From Anaerozeibacter quisquiliarum (GTDB lineage Bacteria; Bacillota; Clostridia; Christensenellales; Aristaeellaceae): a DNA stretch of 64,000 bases. Positions 25,653-32,796 of this stretch are shown in pieces (the stretch's first letter is position 1; every line of letters starts with the position of its first letter). A program made the translations under genes and the position numbers. Below the pieces are notes generated by a model that saw nothing but the letters and a program-made list of their open reading frames with translations, ran no database searches and was not told the DNA's origin. Where the stretch lies: NCBI GenBank assembly GCA_051162045.1, contig JBISDI010000014.1. The stretch is one strand, 5' to 3'.

Positions 25653-26894
25653 TCACAGCAATGTGAGGTTCAGCAACCGGTTGATGTCCATTTCGCCCAT
25701 CTTCTCCACGGAGAATTTGCCGTCCTCGTCTTGGATCCACTTTTCAAATTCCAAGCGCTCCTCCCACGCCTTCTCCATCTTCTCCTGAAAGGCTTCGTCG
25801 TCCTTCTTGCGTATCGCCTCGTCGGTTCGCAGCCGCCGGTTGCTCGGGCCGAACGCATTGAAAGCGCCCATGTTGCCCTTTTCGTCGATCCAAACCTGCC
25901 GGTACTTCACCTCATTGCCGGTGATGGCCCGGGTCATCGCGTCTGCCCACTTCACATACTTGGGCGCGTCGGAGAGCATCCTTTCGTATCGCTCGGCGGC
26001 GGCGGGGTCCATGGCCATCTTCTTTAAGACGTTCGGCGCGATCATCACGTCGAGCTTCTCGGGATAGCGATCCGAGCGCATGCCGGGGTTGACGCCGCCG
26101 GCCATGACGTTCAACTTCGGATGCGCCTCGTTCAATCCCTGCAACGCTTTGTCCGAATCGGCCGCCTCGTCCGCCGGAAGCGCCAACCCGCGCCGCCCGT
26201 CCACCGACTTTGCGTGTCGGGGGTCGCCGGGCTCAAGCCGTTCGTTTATATCGCCCAGCTTATCCGCCAACTGGGCGGCCAGGTCCTCGACCTTCTGCTC
26301 GGCGTCATTGAGCCGCGTCGCCGCATCCGCCGCCGACGCGCCGCGTCCCCGATCGAGCGCGGCTTCCGACGCGAGCACACGGAGCTTGCCTTCCGCGTCC
26401 TTTTTCAGGGCATGGAGTGTCCCGGCCTGCTGCAAATCGGCGGACGTAGTGGTGATGTCCGCGAGGCGTTCGCTTTGCGCCTCTTCCAGGGTCTTGGGCT
26501 TTTCGTCGTCACGCTCTGGCTGCGGCTTTTCGGCCTGCTCCCTGATCCCTTGCGCCAGTATATCGGCCATCTGCGCGTCGATGTCCCTGACCATTTGGTC
26601 GTAATTTTCCAATTCGATCCGAATGGAATCCAGTGTGCCGCCTTTTTCGAGCGTCCAGCTGACCAGCGCACGTTTATGGTCGGCAATGCGCTGCTTCTGC
26701 TTGGTCATGCCATCCAGCAGCCCCCCTAACCTCGCCTGCGAGGAAATTATGACCCGATCGCCGTCCTCGGCCTTTTTCGGGCGCGCGGACACGCCGCCTA
26801 CCTTCTCAAGCTCGACGCCCGGATCAACGCCGGCAATGTTGAAAGGCGCGAAACTGCCTCGCCAGGCATCGCCCAGATGTACCTTCATAGTCAT
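25653..26894 (-). CDS. hypothetical protein, 413 aa, coiled-coil rich
   Basis: I do not recognise a named domain with confidence. The protein has no signal peptide or membrane helix. The N-terminal part holds VHLGDAWRGSFAPFNIAGVD and a long charged, helix-forming middle (about residues 50-230) with likely coiled coils (GKLRVLASEAALDRGRGASA; LNDAEQKVEDLAAQLADKLG). The C-terminal third looks globular and more conserved in character (MIAPNVLKKMAMDPAAAERY, then DAPKYVKWADAMTRAITG, ending MGEMDINRLLNLTLL). It resembles DUF-type proteins of Clostridia about 400 aa long. AAGGA precedes ATG 26894. It is monocistronic, between the hairpin and the SPFH promoter. Confidence 0.8.
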   Translation of the reverse strand: MTMKVHLGDAWRGSFAPFNIAGVDPGVELEKVGGVSARPKKAEDGDRVIISSQARLGGLLDGMTKQKQRIADHKRALVSWTLEKGGTLDSIRIELENYDQMVRDIDAQMADILAQGIREQAEKPQPERDDEKPKTLEEAQSERLADITTTSADLQQAGTLHALKKDAEGKLRVLASEAALDRGRGASAADAATRLNDAEQKVEDLAAQLADKLGDINERLEPGDPRHAKSVDGRRGLALPADEAADSDKALQGLNEAHPKLNVMAGGVNPGMRSDRYPEKLDVMIAPNVLKKMAMDPAAAERYERMLSDAPKYVKWADAMTRAITGNEVKYRQVWIDEKGNMGAFNAFGPSNRRLRTDEAIRKKDDEAFQEKMEKAWEERLEFEKWIQDEDGKFSVEKMGEMDINRLLNLTLL

Positions 26895-26971
26895 GCCCTC
26901 GATCCTTAGCGGTACATATCCGCTTACTCTATACCTCGTATATCGGCGAAGAGCACGCGAAAATTAGGCGC

Positions 26972-27000
26972 TTGACTTTTCCGCGGCATTCTGATATCAT
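26972..27000 (+). promoter_or_regulatory. promoter of the SPFH gene
   Basis: TTGACT (26972-26977) and TATCAT (26995-27000) with a 17-bp spacer; this is one of the best matches in the window. The -10 overlaps the paired palindromes described next. Confidence 0.8.
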
Positions 27001-27012
27001 TTTGATATCAAA
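26992..27012. promoter_or_regulatory. paired palindromic operator
   Basis: TGATATCA occurs at 26992-26999 and again at 27003-27010; the second copy is the core of a 12-bp perfect palindrome TTTGATATCAAA (27001-27012). Their centres are 11 bp apart, one helical turn, over the -10 and transcription start. This is the spacing used by ribbon-helix-helix repressors, and such a protein is encoded by the second gene of the operon. Confidence 0.6.
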
Positions 27013-27032
27013 TCGATATTCGGAGGTGCCTT

Positions 27033-28082
27033 ATGGACAACGCGCAGCTCTTCTCCGAGCAGAAGGTGCTCAAGGCCAGGAACGGCTTGCCGGTGCTCGC
27101 CCTCAACACCGCGGCCATCTTGGTCTTCATCGCCCTGTTTATCCTGGGCATTGTCATGGCCGCGCAGGCCGAGAGCGCCGGCACGGGCGCGGCCCCGGCC
27201 GTGCTGCTGATTATCGCGTCGGTGCTGATGGGCTTTATGGTCTGTCCGTTCCTGTTCGCGGGGCTGAAGATTCTCAAGCCCAACGAAGCGCTGGTGCTCA
27301 CGCTGTTCGGCCGGTACTACGGCACACTGTACGGGCCGGGCTTCTACTTCGTGAACCCGTTTGTCTCGGCCGTCAACCCCACCAAGCCTTCGCTGGCGGC
27401 GGCGACCGCCGCGGCCAGGGTCGAGCAGCAGAAAAAGCCGACCGGTCGCACCGACAGCTCCGATCCCACCGACACCGCCACGGGCAGGGCGGTATCGCTC
27501 AAGGTGATGACGCTCGACAACAACAAGCAAAAGATCAACGACAAGCTGGGCAACCCGATCGAGATCGGCGTGGTGGTCATCTGGCGGGTGGTCAACCCGG
27601 CCAAGGCGGTGTTCAACGTGGACAACTACCTCTCGTTCCTGTCGATCCAGGCCGACAGCTCGCTGCGTAACATCGTGCGGCTGTACCCCTACGACATCTG
27701 GTCCGACGACGAGGACGCCGACGAGCTGTCGCTTCGCGGTTCCAGCCAGGCGGTGGCGCTCAAGCTCAAGGATGAGCTGCAATCGAAGGTCATGGACGCC
27801 GGGCTCGAGATCATGGAAACCCGCATCACCCACCTGGCCTACGCGCCCGAGATCGCCGCGGCCATGCTCCAGCGCCAGCAGGCCAGCGCCATCATCGACG
27901 CGCGCAAGCTGATCGTGGAGGGTGCGGTGGGCATGGTGGACATGGCGCTTCAGAAGCTCTGCGAAAACGAGATCGTGACGCTCGACGACGAGCGTAAGGC
28001 GGCCATGGTATCAAACCTGCTGGTGGTGCTGTGCGGCAGCAAGGAAGCCCAGCCGGTCGTCAACAGCGGATCGCTGTATTAA
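27033..28082 (+). CDS. SPFH/band 7 domain membrane protein
   Basis: This 349-aa protein has two N-terminal membrane helices (LALNTAAILVFIALFILGIV and VLLIIASVLMGFMVCPFLFA) and an SPFH/band-7 domain starting at LKILKPNEALVLTLFGRYYG TLYGPGFYFVNPF. The core also shows DNNKQKINDKLGNPIEIGVV and the helical stretch AMLQRQQASAIIDARKLIVE of the stomatin/prohibitin group. Such proteins form oligomeric scaffolds in membranes, often together with proteases. An insert of about 30 residues (AARVEQQKKPTGRTDSSDPT) sits between the first SPFH strands. GGAGG precedes the ATG. A ribbon-helix-helix gene follows after 33 nt. Confidence 0.9.
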   Translation: MDNAQLFSEQKVLKARNGLPVLALNTAAILVFIALFILGIVMAAQAESAGTGAAPAVLLIIASVLMGFMVCPFLFAGLKILKPNEALVLTLFGRYYGTLYGPGFYFVNPFVSAVNPTKPSLAAATAAARVEQQKKPTGRTDSSDPTDTATGRAVSLKVMTLDNNKQKINDKLGNPIEIGVVVIWRVVNPAKAVFNVDNYLSFLSIQADSSLRNIVRLYPYDIWSDDEDADELSLRGSSQAVALKLKDELQSKVMDAGLEIMETRITHLAYAPEIAAAMLQRQQASAIIDARKLIVEGAVGMVDMALQKLCENEIVTLDDERKAAMVSNLLVVLCGSKEAQPVVNSGSLY

Positions 28083-28115
28083 CCATGGTCTGACGACCAC
28101 AGGAGGTGCGGAAGA

Positions 28116-28418
28116 TTGCGAGAGGTTCTTTCGTCCGGCAAGGAGCCGGAGCGCAGACGTAGCAGCGCTGCGTCAAGCGACGAGCGACGCAGCCGGGCGG
28201 AAAAAGATCCGCGGGATTGCGCGGCTGCTGCGGCCGCCAGACCGCCAACGGACAGAAAAAAGCAAGTGCCGCTGCGCCTCTCGTCCGAGCTCTACGAAAA
28301 GCTGGCCGCCTGGGCCGAGGACGAGTTCCGCTCGGTCAACGGCCAGATCGAATACCTGCTCCATGAGTGCGTGAAGAAGCGCTATGGGGAGAAGGCGCAA
28401 AAAGGGCAAGACGAGTAG
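28116..28418 (+). CDS. ribbon-helix-helix (Arc-like) protein with unusual N-terminal extension
   Basis: The last 50 residues (KKQVPLRLSSELYEKLAAWA to SVNGQIEYLLHECVKKRYGE) look like a ribbon-helix-helix DNA-binding domain: one beta strand and two helices, with the conserved RSVNGQIEYLL. The first 50 residues are arginine/serine/alanine-rich and lower in complexity, and their DNA contains the palindromic core CGTAGCAGCGCTGCGTC (28158-28174) found with one change at the centre of the 52437-52597 foldback element. The extension thus may be a repeat insertion translated in frame. The start is TTG at 28116, 9 nt after AGGAGG; no later start has such a site. It probably regulates its own operon. 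Confidence 0.78.
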   Translation: MREVLSSGKEPERRRSSAASSDERRSRAEKDPRDCAAAAAARPPTDRKKQVPLRLSSELYEKLAAWAEDEFRSVNGQIEYLLHECVKKRYGEKAQKGQDE

Positions 28419-28541
28419 CGGACTCCCTGCGGGGCAAACCTGCACAGAGGGAAAATAGAAAGGGGCAAGCCGACGGGCCAATTCCCCTCTGTGGCGGGGC
28501 AGCGCAAAGCGCCGGGGCGGTGCCTGTGCGCAGAACCGCCC

Positions 28542-28575
28542 GATGCCGGGGGCATACGACCCCGGCATCCCGTTT
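28542..28575 (+). terminator. intrinsic terminator after the SPFH-RHH operon
   Basis: A perfect 10-bp stem GATGCCGGGG/CCCCGGCATC (28542-28551 and 28560-28569), then CGTTTTT. A further 9-bp inverted repeat CACAGAGGG/CCCTCTGTG (28443-28451 and 28485-28493) lies upstream in the same gap. Confidence 0.85.
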
Positions 28576-28582
28576 TTCCTCA

Positions 28583-28753
28583 TTACTGCAACGTACTCCA
28601 CTTGAAGTATATGGCGGCCGTGGTCAGGTTTTGCTCCCGGCTCATGGCGACTTGCCGCCGCTCGTACGCGTTATAGTAGTCCGTCGCCCTCGTGGCGCGG
28701 CGCGCGCGCATGGCGGCGAGCATCCGCCTGAAAAACGATTGAATGGCAGTCAT
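28583..28753 (-). CDS. small basic protein, 56 aa
   Basis: ATG 28753 has a strong AAGGAGGGGG 7 nt upstream, located within the end of the XRE gene, and directly follows that gene's TAA stop, so it is translationally coupled. The product begins MTAIQSFFRRMLAAMRARRA and continues with DYYNAYERRQVAMSREQNLT, ending TTAAIYFKWSTLQ. The N-terminal half is a very basic amphipathic helix; there is no signal peptide. It could be a small membrane-active or nucleic-acid-associated protein, or an effector kept in check by the upstream regulator. No family was recognised. Confidence 0.72.
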   Translation of the reverse strand: MTAIQSFFRRMLAAMRARRATRATDYYNAYERRQVAMSREQNLTTAAIYFKWSTLQ

Positions 28754-28987
28754 TTACACCCCCTCCTTTCCGGAAAACTCCGGGGCCAGCAATGTATCCG
28801 TGGTGACGCGCAGCAGGCGGCACAGCGACCACAGAAAGCCGATGTCCGGACAGGCCCGGTCGGTCTCCCACTTCGAGACCGCCTGCGGCGACACGCCCAT
28901 CCTCTCGGCGAGCTCGCGTTGCGACAGCGCGCACCGCGTGCGCAGTATGCGTATTCTTTGTCCAATCGAAGCAGACACGGCCATCAT
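28754..28987 (-). CDS. XRE-family helix-turn-helix regulator
   Basis: This 77-aa protein is almost entirely a Cro/C1-type HTH: IGQRIRILRTRCALSQRELA ERMGVSPQAVSKWETDRACPDIGFLWSLCRLL, followed by a short tail. The recognition helix is in GVSPQAVSKWE. It probably represses a nearby promoter. The start is ATG 28987 or 28984, 0-3 nt from GAGAGGA; the GTG at 28978 would have better spacing. The 56-aa gene follows with no gap. An intrinsic terminator and the 48-aa peptide gene lie upstream on the same strand. Confidence 0.88.
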   Translation of the reverse strand: MMAVSASIGQRIRILRTRCALSQRELAERMGVSPQAVSKWETDRACPDIGFLWSLCRLLRVTTDTLLAPEFSGKEGV

Positions 28988-29003
28988 TCCTCTCAAAAAG
29001 GAT

Positions 29004-29034
29004 GAAAAAAGCGGCGGGGCCGATGCCCCACCGC
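29004..29034 (-). terminator. intrinsic terminator of the 48-aa peptide gene
   Basis: On the minus strand the stem GCGGTGGGGC / GCCCCGCCGC (29034-29025 and 29020-29011, one G-U pair) with an ATCG loop is followed by TTTTTT. It ends the transcript from the promoter at 29295-29267 before the XRE gene. Confidence 0.8.
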
Positions 29035-29058
29035 TATGATGGCCGTAGCGAATCAACG

Positions 29059-29205
29059 CTAAAGGCGTCTCAAAGGCAGAGGCATGGCGCATGCGCAGAC
29101 AGTCCCACAGACATTCGCTGCGGTCGCGAATGCAGACGCAGCCAGCTTGAGGACATAGTTATCCCCGGACGCCAAGTTCAGTCCGCAGATTCGATTCATC
29201 AACAT
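29059..29205 (-). CDS. 48-aa cysteine-containing peptide, function unknown
   Basis: ATG 29205 is 7 nt after GAGAGGAGG and opens a frame of 48 codons. The product starts MLMNRICGLNLASGDNYVLK, has an alanine-rich middle (LAASAFATAAN) and then VCGTVCACAM followed by PLPLRRL; its four cysteines are at residues 7, 33, 37 and 39. It has a promoter (29295-29267) and an intrinsic terminator (29034-29004), so it is a self-contained transcription unit of about 260 nt. A small cysteine-rich peptide beside an XRE regulator could be a modified or secreted peptide, a metal-binding protein or a leader peptide. No modification enzyme or exporter is adjacent, and I know no homologue. Confidence 0.6.
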   Translation of the reverse strand: MLMNRICGLNLASGDNYVLKLAASAFATAANVCGTVCACAMPLPLRRL

Positions 29206-29266
29206 GTGCCATCCTCCTCTCTCATAACATATGCCGGCATCCGCTCGTCGCGAAAGCCGCTACTAT

Positions 29267-29295
29267 CTTATACCACAGGTTTGCCGAAAAAGCAA
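29267..29295 (-). promoter_or_regulatory. promoter of the 48-aa peptide gene
   Basis: On the minus strand TTGCTT (29295-29290) and TATAAG (29272-29267) are 17 bp apart, and TGG before the -10 makes it an extended -10 promoter. The predicted leader of about 55 nt includes GAGAGGAGG. Confidence 0.75.
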
Positions 29296-29319
29296 TCAAT
29301 CATTGGTTGTTTTTTCAAA

Positions 29320-30048
29320 TTACATGGCGTTTAGCACCCGGCGCGCCAGGTCGGGGTGGTTGGTGATGACGGTGTCGGCGCCGCGCTCGAGCGCGAACCG
29401 GATGAACGGCTCGGTGTTCGGCGTCCACACGTTGACCTCGAGCCCCAGCGCGTGCGCCCGGTCGGCCTCGCCCTCGACCAGCAGCTCGCTGAAGTGCGGG
29501 TGCAGCGCGTCCATGCCGTGGCGCGCGGCGTATTGCCAGGGCTCGATCAGCGTGGCCTCGTACAGCATGCCGCAGCGGATGCTCTTGTCCATCCGCTTGA
29601 TGCGCACAAGGCTGTGGTGGTTGAAGCTCGAGTACATCAGCCGATCCGAAAGGCCCATCCGCGCGGCCAAGTCGATCGCCGCTTTCTCGAGGCCCGGATA
29701 GTCGATGTAGCTGTTCTTGAGCTCGCAGTTGACCGCGAGCGCGGTCGGGGCGATCAATTCATAGACCTCCCGCAGCGTGGGGATGCGCGCGTCCTTGTAC
29801 AGCGGCCAGGCCTTGCCAAAGCTATAGCGCTTGAGCTCGGCGAGCGTCATCTCGGAGATCAGGCCCGAGCCGTCGGCCACCCGGTCGATCGTCTCGTCGT
29901 GGGCCACCACCAACTCGCCGTCGCGCGTCATATGCACGTCCAGCTCGATACCGTCGGCCCCTTGGCGCACCGCCAGTTCGAATGCCTCCAGCGTGTTCTC
30001 CGGCGCGTACCCCGACGCGCCCCTGTGGGCGTAGATCAACTGCTTCAT
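29320..30048 (-). CDS. glycerophosphodiester phosphodiesterase
   Basis: This 242-aa enzyme hydrolyses glycerophosphodiesters to glycerol 3-phosphate and an alcohol such as ethanolamine. The family signature is clear: IYAHRGASGYAPENTLEAF, GADGIELDVHMTRDGELVVAHDE (metal ligands E and D, general base H), LAVNCELKNS, and the C-terminal VNVWTPNTEPFIRFALERGA. No signal peptide is present, so it acts in the cytosol. It lies 13 nt after pduT as the last gene of the eut operon. Release of ethanolamine from glycerophosphoethanolamine would feed the microcompartment, so the placement makes metabolic sense. Confidence 0.95.
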   Translation of the reverse strand: MKQLIYAHRGASGYAPENTLEAFELAVRQGADGIELDVHMTRDGELVVAHDETIDRVADGSGLISEMTLAELKRYSFGKAWPLYKDARIPTLREVYELIAPTALAVNCELKNSYIDYPGLEKAAIDLAARMGLSDRLMYSSFNHHSLVRIKRMDKSIRCGMLYEATLIEPWQYAARHGMDALHPHFSELLVEGEADRAHALGLEVNVWTPNTEPFIRFALERGADTVITNHPDLARRVLNAM

Positions 30049-30061
30049 TGGTACCTCTCTC

Positions 30062-30607
30062 CTATAACATCGAATTGAAGATTTCCCCGCGCGGCGAGGG
30101 GATCACGCAGCTGCCGACGAGCAGGCCCTTCTCGGCGGAGGGCGAAATGCCGGCGTCGACCGCCGCCTCGACCGCCGCCACCTCGCCGGTCAGCGACACA
30201 AAGCTCTTGCCGCCGATACCCAGCCCCAGCCGCACCTCGATCAGCCGCACGTCGGCCGCCTTGGCCGCGCGGTCGGCCGCGACCACCGCGCCCGCGATTG
30301 AGAAGAACTCCATCACGCCCAGCGCCGCCGCCTCGGGCACGGGCACGCAGCCCGACAGCGCGCCCTTCACCTGCGGGTCGAGGCTGGCGATGACCAGCTC
30401 GTCCACGAGTGCCTCGCCCGCGCGGACCCGGCCGGCATCCATCGCGGCCGCGACCGCCGCCACCTCGCCAGTGATGATCGCGGTGTACTTGCCCGGGCAG
30501 ACCGTCCCGGCGCGGACCAGCTGAACGTCCGCCGCCTTGAGCATGGCGTCGCCCGCCGCGACCCCCTGCGCGATGCTGTTCAGTTCCAGAAGGCCCAGCG
30601 AAATCAT
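30062..30607 (-). CDS. pduT: PduT-like tandem BMC shell protein with Fe-S pore
   Basis: Two BMC domains are fused in 181 aa (about residues 1-90: GLLELNSIAQGVAAGDAMLK; and 95-181: GVMEFFSIAGAVVAADRAAK), giving a pseudohexameric trimer. The cysteine in AGTVCPGKYTAIITGEVAAV (residue 37) matches the PduT pore cysteine that binds a 4Fe-4S cluster at the trimer axis in the Pdu shell. This should allow electron or cluster passage across the shell. Its gene overlaps pduS by 4 nt, and the two proteins bind each other in Pdu systems. No partner enzyme of propanediol use is present. Confidence 0.93.
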   Translation of the reverse strand: MISLGLLELNSIAQGVAAGDAMLKAADVQLVRAGTVCPGKYTAIITGEVAAVAAAMDAGRVRAGEALVDELVIASLDPQVKGALSGCVPVPEAAALGVMEFFSIAGAVVAADRAAKAADVRLIEVRLGLGIGGKSFVSLTGEVAAVEAAVDAGISPSAEKGLLVGSCVIPSPRGEIFNSML

Positions 30608-31923
30608 GCTTTATCCCTCCCCCGGATCGCGACCTCCGCGCCCACCGCCACCACCACGCCGCCGATTGGGGCGTGTACGTCCGCACCCAGCGCGCCGTCC
30701 GCCATCCGGCCGACCGCCTGGCCCGCCTCCACCCGGTCGCCCACGCCTACGCAAGGTACGCACGGCGCGCCGATGTGCTGCTTGAGCGGCACACGTACCT
30801 CATCCGCCGAGAGCACGGTAACGTGCTCCGGCACCGGCATGTCGTAGCGCCGAACGTCGAGCCGTGCCATCAGCCGGGCGCTCGGCACCTGGCGGTAGGC
30901 GTGCATCGCGCGCTGCGCCGGGTAACTGCCCCGATCGGGCGCCGCCCCCTGCTCGCGCAGCTGCGGCTTCATCTGCGCCTGCACGCGCCTGGGCGACAGA
31001 CCCATCGGGCAGGCGTACCACTCGCAGATGCCGCACTCGACGCAGAGCAGCGCCGCCGGCTCCAGCTGCCCCATCGCGAACGCGCGCATCACGCGGTGCG
31101 GCGCAAGCGGCTGACCCAGCAGGTAGCGCGGGCACATGTCGGTACACATCCGGCACTGGATGCAGGCCGCCTTGGCGCGGTTCTTCATCTGATGGAGCGG
31201 CTGCTCGGCACGCCGGATCAGCGTGTGCTCCGGCGCCAGCACGAGGATGCCGCCGCAGGTCTTGGCAACCACCGGGTCGGCGTCCGGCTTAACCGGCGCG
31301 CCCATCATGGGCCCGCCGAGCATCAGCCGCGCGCCCGGCACGGTCGCCCCGCCCGCCGAGCGCACCACCGCGGCCACGCTCATGCCCACCGGCACGTCGT
31401 ACAGCCCGGGACGCGCGACCTCGCCGGCCACCGTGACCAGCCGCCGCGTGACCGGAATGCCGTCCAGCGCGCGCGCCGCATTGATCGCGGTGGACACGCT
31501 GACCACGACGCAGCCGACGGAACTGGGCAGCGAAAGCGGCCGGATCGCTTCGCCGGTCGCGGCATACACCACTTCCTGCTCGTCGCCCGCCGGGTACACC
31601 GTGGGCATCTTGACGAGCGCGACCGGCGTGCCCGCTCGGGCGATCGCCGCCTCGAGCGCCGCAATTTGAGGCACATAGTGCGCCTTGAGCGCAATGAGAA
31701 GCTCGTTCGCGCCGCAAATCCCCTGCAGCAGCCTCGCGCCGCGAATCAGCTCGTCGGCCTGCGTGAGCATCAGGTATTGGTCGCTTTTCAGCAGCGGCTC
31801 GCACTCGGCCGCGTTGACCAGCAGCCGCGGAACTTGCCCCTCCAGCTTCTTCCAGGTGGGAAAGCCGGCCCCGCCGCCGCCCACGACGCCGCCTCGCTTG
31901 AGCAATGTCAGCGCGTCATTCAT
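30604..31923 (-). CDS. pduS: PduS-like RnfC-type iron-sulfur flavoprotein
   Basis: PduS is described as a cobalamin reductase of microcompartments: NADH, FMN and two 4Fe-4S clusters supply electrons to reduce Co(II) for EutT/PduO. The 439-aa protein has the RnfC-type N-terminus (GGVVGGGGAGFPTWKKLEGQ; LLVNAAECEPLLKSDQYLM, the NADH/FMN part), two cysteine clusters (CIQCRMCTDMCPRYLLG and CVECGICEWYACPMGL), and a C-terminal hammerhead or lipoyl-like part (VGVGDRVEAGQAVGRMADG ALG). It overlaps pduL and pduT by 4 nt each. With PduT it may form an electron path from the lumen to the cytosol. Confidence 0.92.
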   Translation of the reverse strand: MNDALTLLKRGGVVGGGGAGFPTWKKLEGQVPRLLVNAAECEPLLKSDQYLMLTQADELIRGARLLQGICGANELLIALKAHYVPQIAALEAAIARAGTPVALVKMPTVYPAGDEQEVVYAATGEAIRPLSLPSSVGCVVVSVSTAINAARALDGIPVTRRLVTVAGEVARPGLYDVPVGMSVAAVVRSAGGATVPGARLMLGGPMMGAPVKPDADPVVAKTCGGILVLAPEHTLIRRAEQPLHQMKNRAKAACIQCRMCTDMCPRYLLGQPLAPHRVMRAFAMGQLEPAALLCVECGICEWYACPMGLSPRRVQAQMKPQLREQGAAPDRGSYPAQRAMHAYRQVPSARLMARLDVRRYDMPVPEHVTVLSADEVRVPLKQHIGAPCVPCVGVGDRVEAGQAVGRMADGALGADVHAPIGGVVVAVGAEVAIRGRDKA

Positions 31924-32795
31924 GCCTTATTCTCCTTATCGGTCAGCTCGACCCCGCCCGCGCGCAGCGCGTCGCGCGCCAGCGGCGTGACCAGCTGGCC
32001 CGGCCGGAGCACCAGTTTCTTCGCGCCCTCGCGAACCAGCGCCAGCGCGTCGTGCTCCGCAATCAGCTTGCCTTCAATCGAGGCCGCCTGTACAGCCGGC
32101 GCGGCCTTTTCAGGCATCTGCACCGGTGCGGCCGGCGCAATCGCCGCCCCCGCGCCGCGCTCGATCGTGCACAGGGTGTCGCGCCCCACGCCCGCCGCAT
32201 TGGCCTCGTCGGTGTCGATGTGCAGCCGTGCCGCCGCCGGATCGGTTGCGCGCACCACCACGCCCTCGAGCACCAGCGGCCGCGCGCCATGCACCCGTAC
32301 GCGCACGATCTCCCGGTCGCCGAGACCCAACGCGCGCGCCTCGGCGGTCGGCAGGTGCAAGTGCCGCTCGGCCACGATGGCGGCCTGCGCCTCGATCATC
32401 GCTTCGCCCGCCTGGATGAACACATGAGCCGCGCCCGCGAGATCACCCGATAGCCGCACCGGCGCGTCCACCCCCAGCGCGCGCGCGTCGGTCATCGATA
32501 TCTCCACCTGGGTTGCCGAGCGCGCCGGGCCGAGCACCGCCACGTTGTCGAGTACGCCGCGCGGCCCGACCAGCCGCACGCGCTCCTTTGACAGGTACTG
32601 GCCGGGCTGGGATATCGCGCGCACCTCGGTGGGCTGCGCCTGTCCGAACAGCGCCGTGCAGTCTCGCTCGGACAGATGCACATGCCGCGCCGAGGCCTCG
32701 ACCACAATCGGCGGCGAAGCCGAAGCATCGTCCCGCGTCTCGCTCATCCGCGAGAGCACCGCGCGCACCGTCTGCTCAATCAGCGCCCGATCCAT
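31920..32795 (-). CDS. pduL: phosphate propanoyltransferase PduL with C-terminal extension
   Basis: PduL exchanges the CoA of acetyl- or propionyl-CoA with phosphate to recycle CoA inside the shell. Its zinc-binding histidines appear in VEASARHVHLSERDCTALFG and VAERHLHLPTAEA. The N-terminal 20 residues (MDRALIEQTVRAVLSRM) form an amphipathic helix that should be an encapsulation peptide. At 291 aa it is about 70 residues longer than common PduL (about 210 aa); the extra C-terminal part (IEGKLIAEHDALALVREGAK to TPLARDALRAGGVEL) resembles the N-terminus of EutT next door. ATG 32795 was chosen for its GGGAGGG 8 nt upstream. Confidence 0.93.
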   Translation of the reverse strand: MDRALIEQTVRAVLSRMSETRDDASASPPIVVEASARHVHLSERDCTALFGQAQPTEVRAISQPGQYLSKERVRLVGPRGVLDNVAVLGPARSATQVEISMTDARALGVDAPVRLSGDLAGAAHVFIQAGEAMIEAQAAIVAERHLHLPTAEARALGLGDREIVRVRVHGARPLVLEGVVVRATDPAAARLHIDTDEANAAGVGRDTLCTIERGAGAAIAPAAPVQMPEKAAPAVQAASIEGKLIAEHDALALVREGAKKLVLRPGQLVTPLARDALRAGGVELTDKENKA

Positions 32796-32796
32796 C

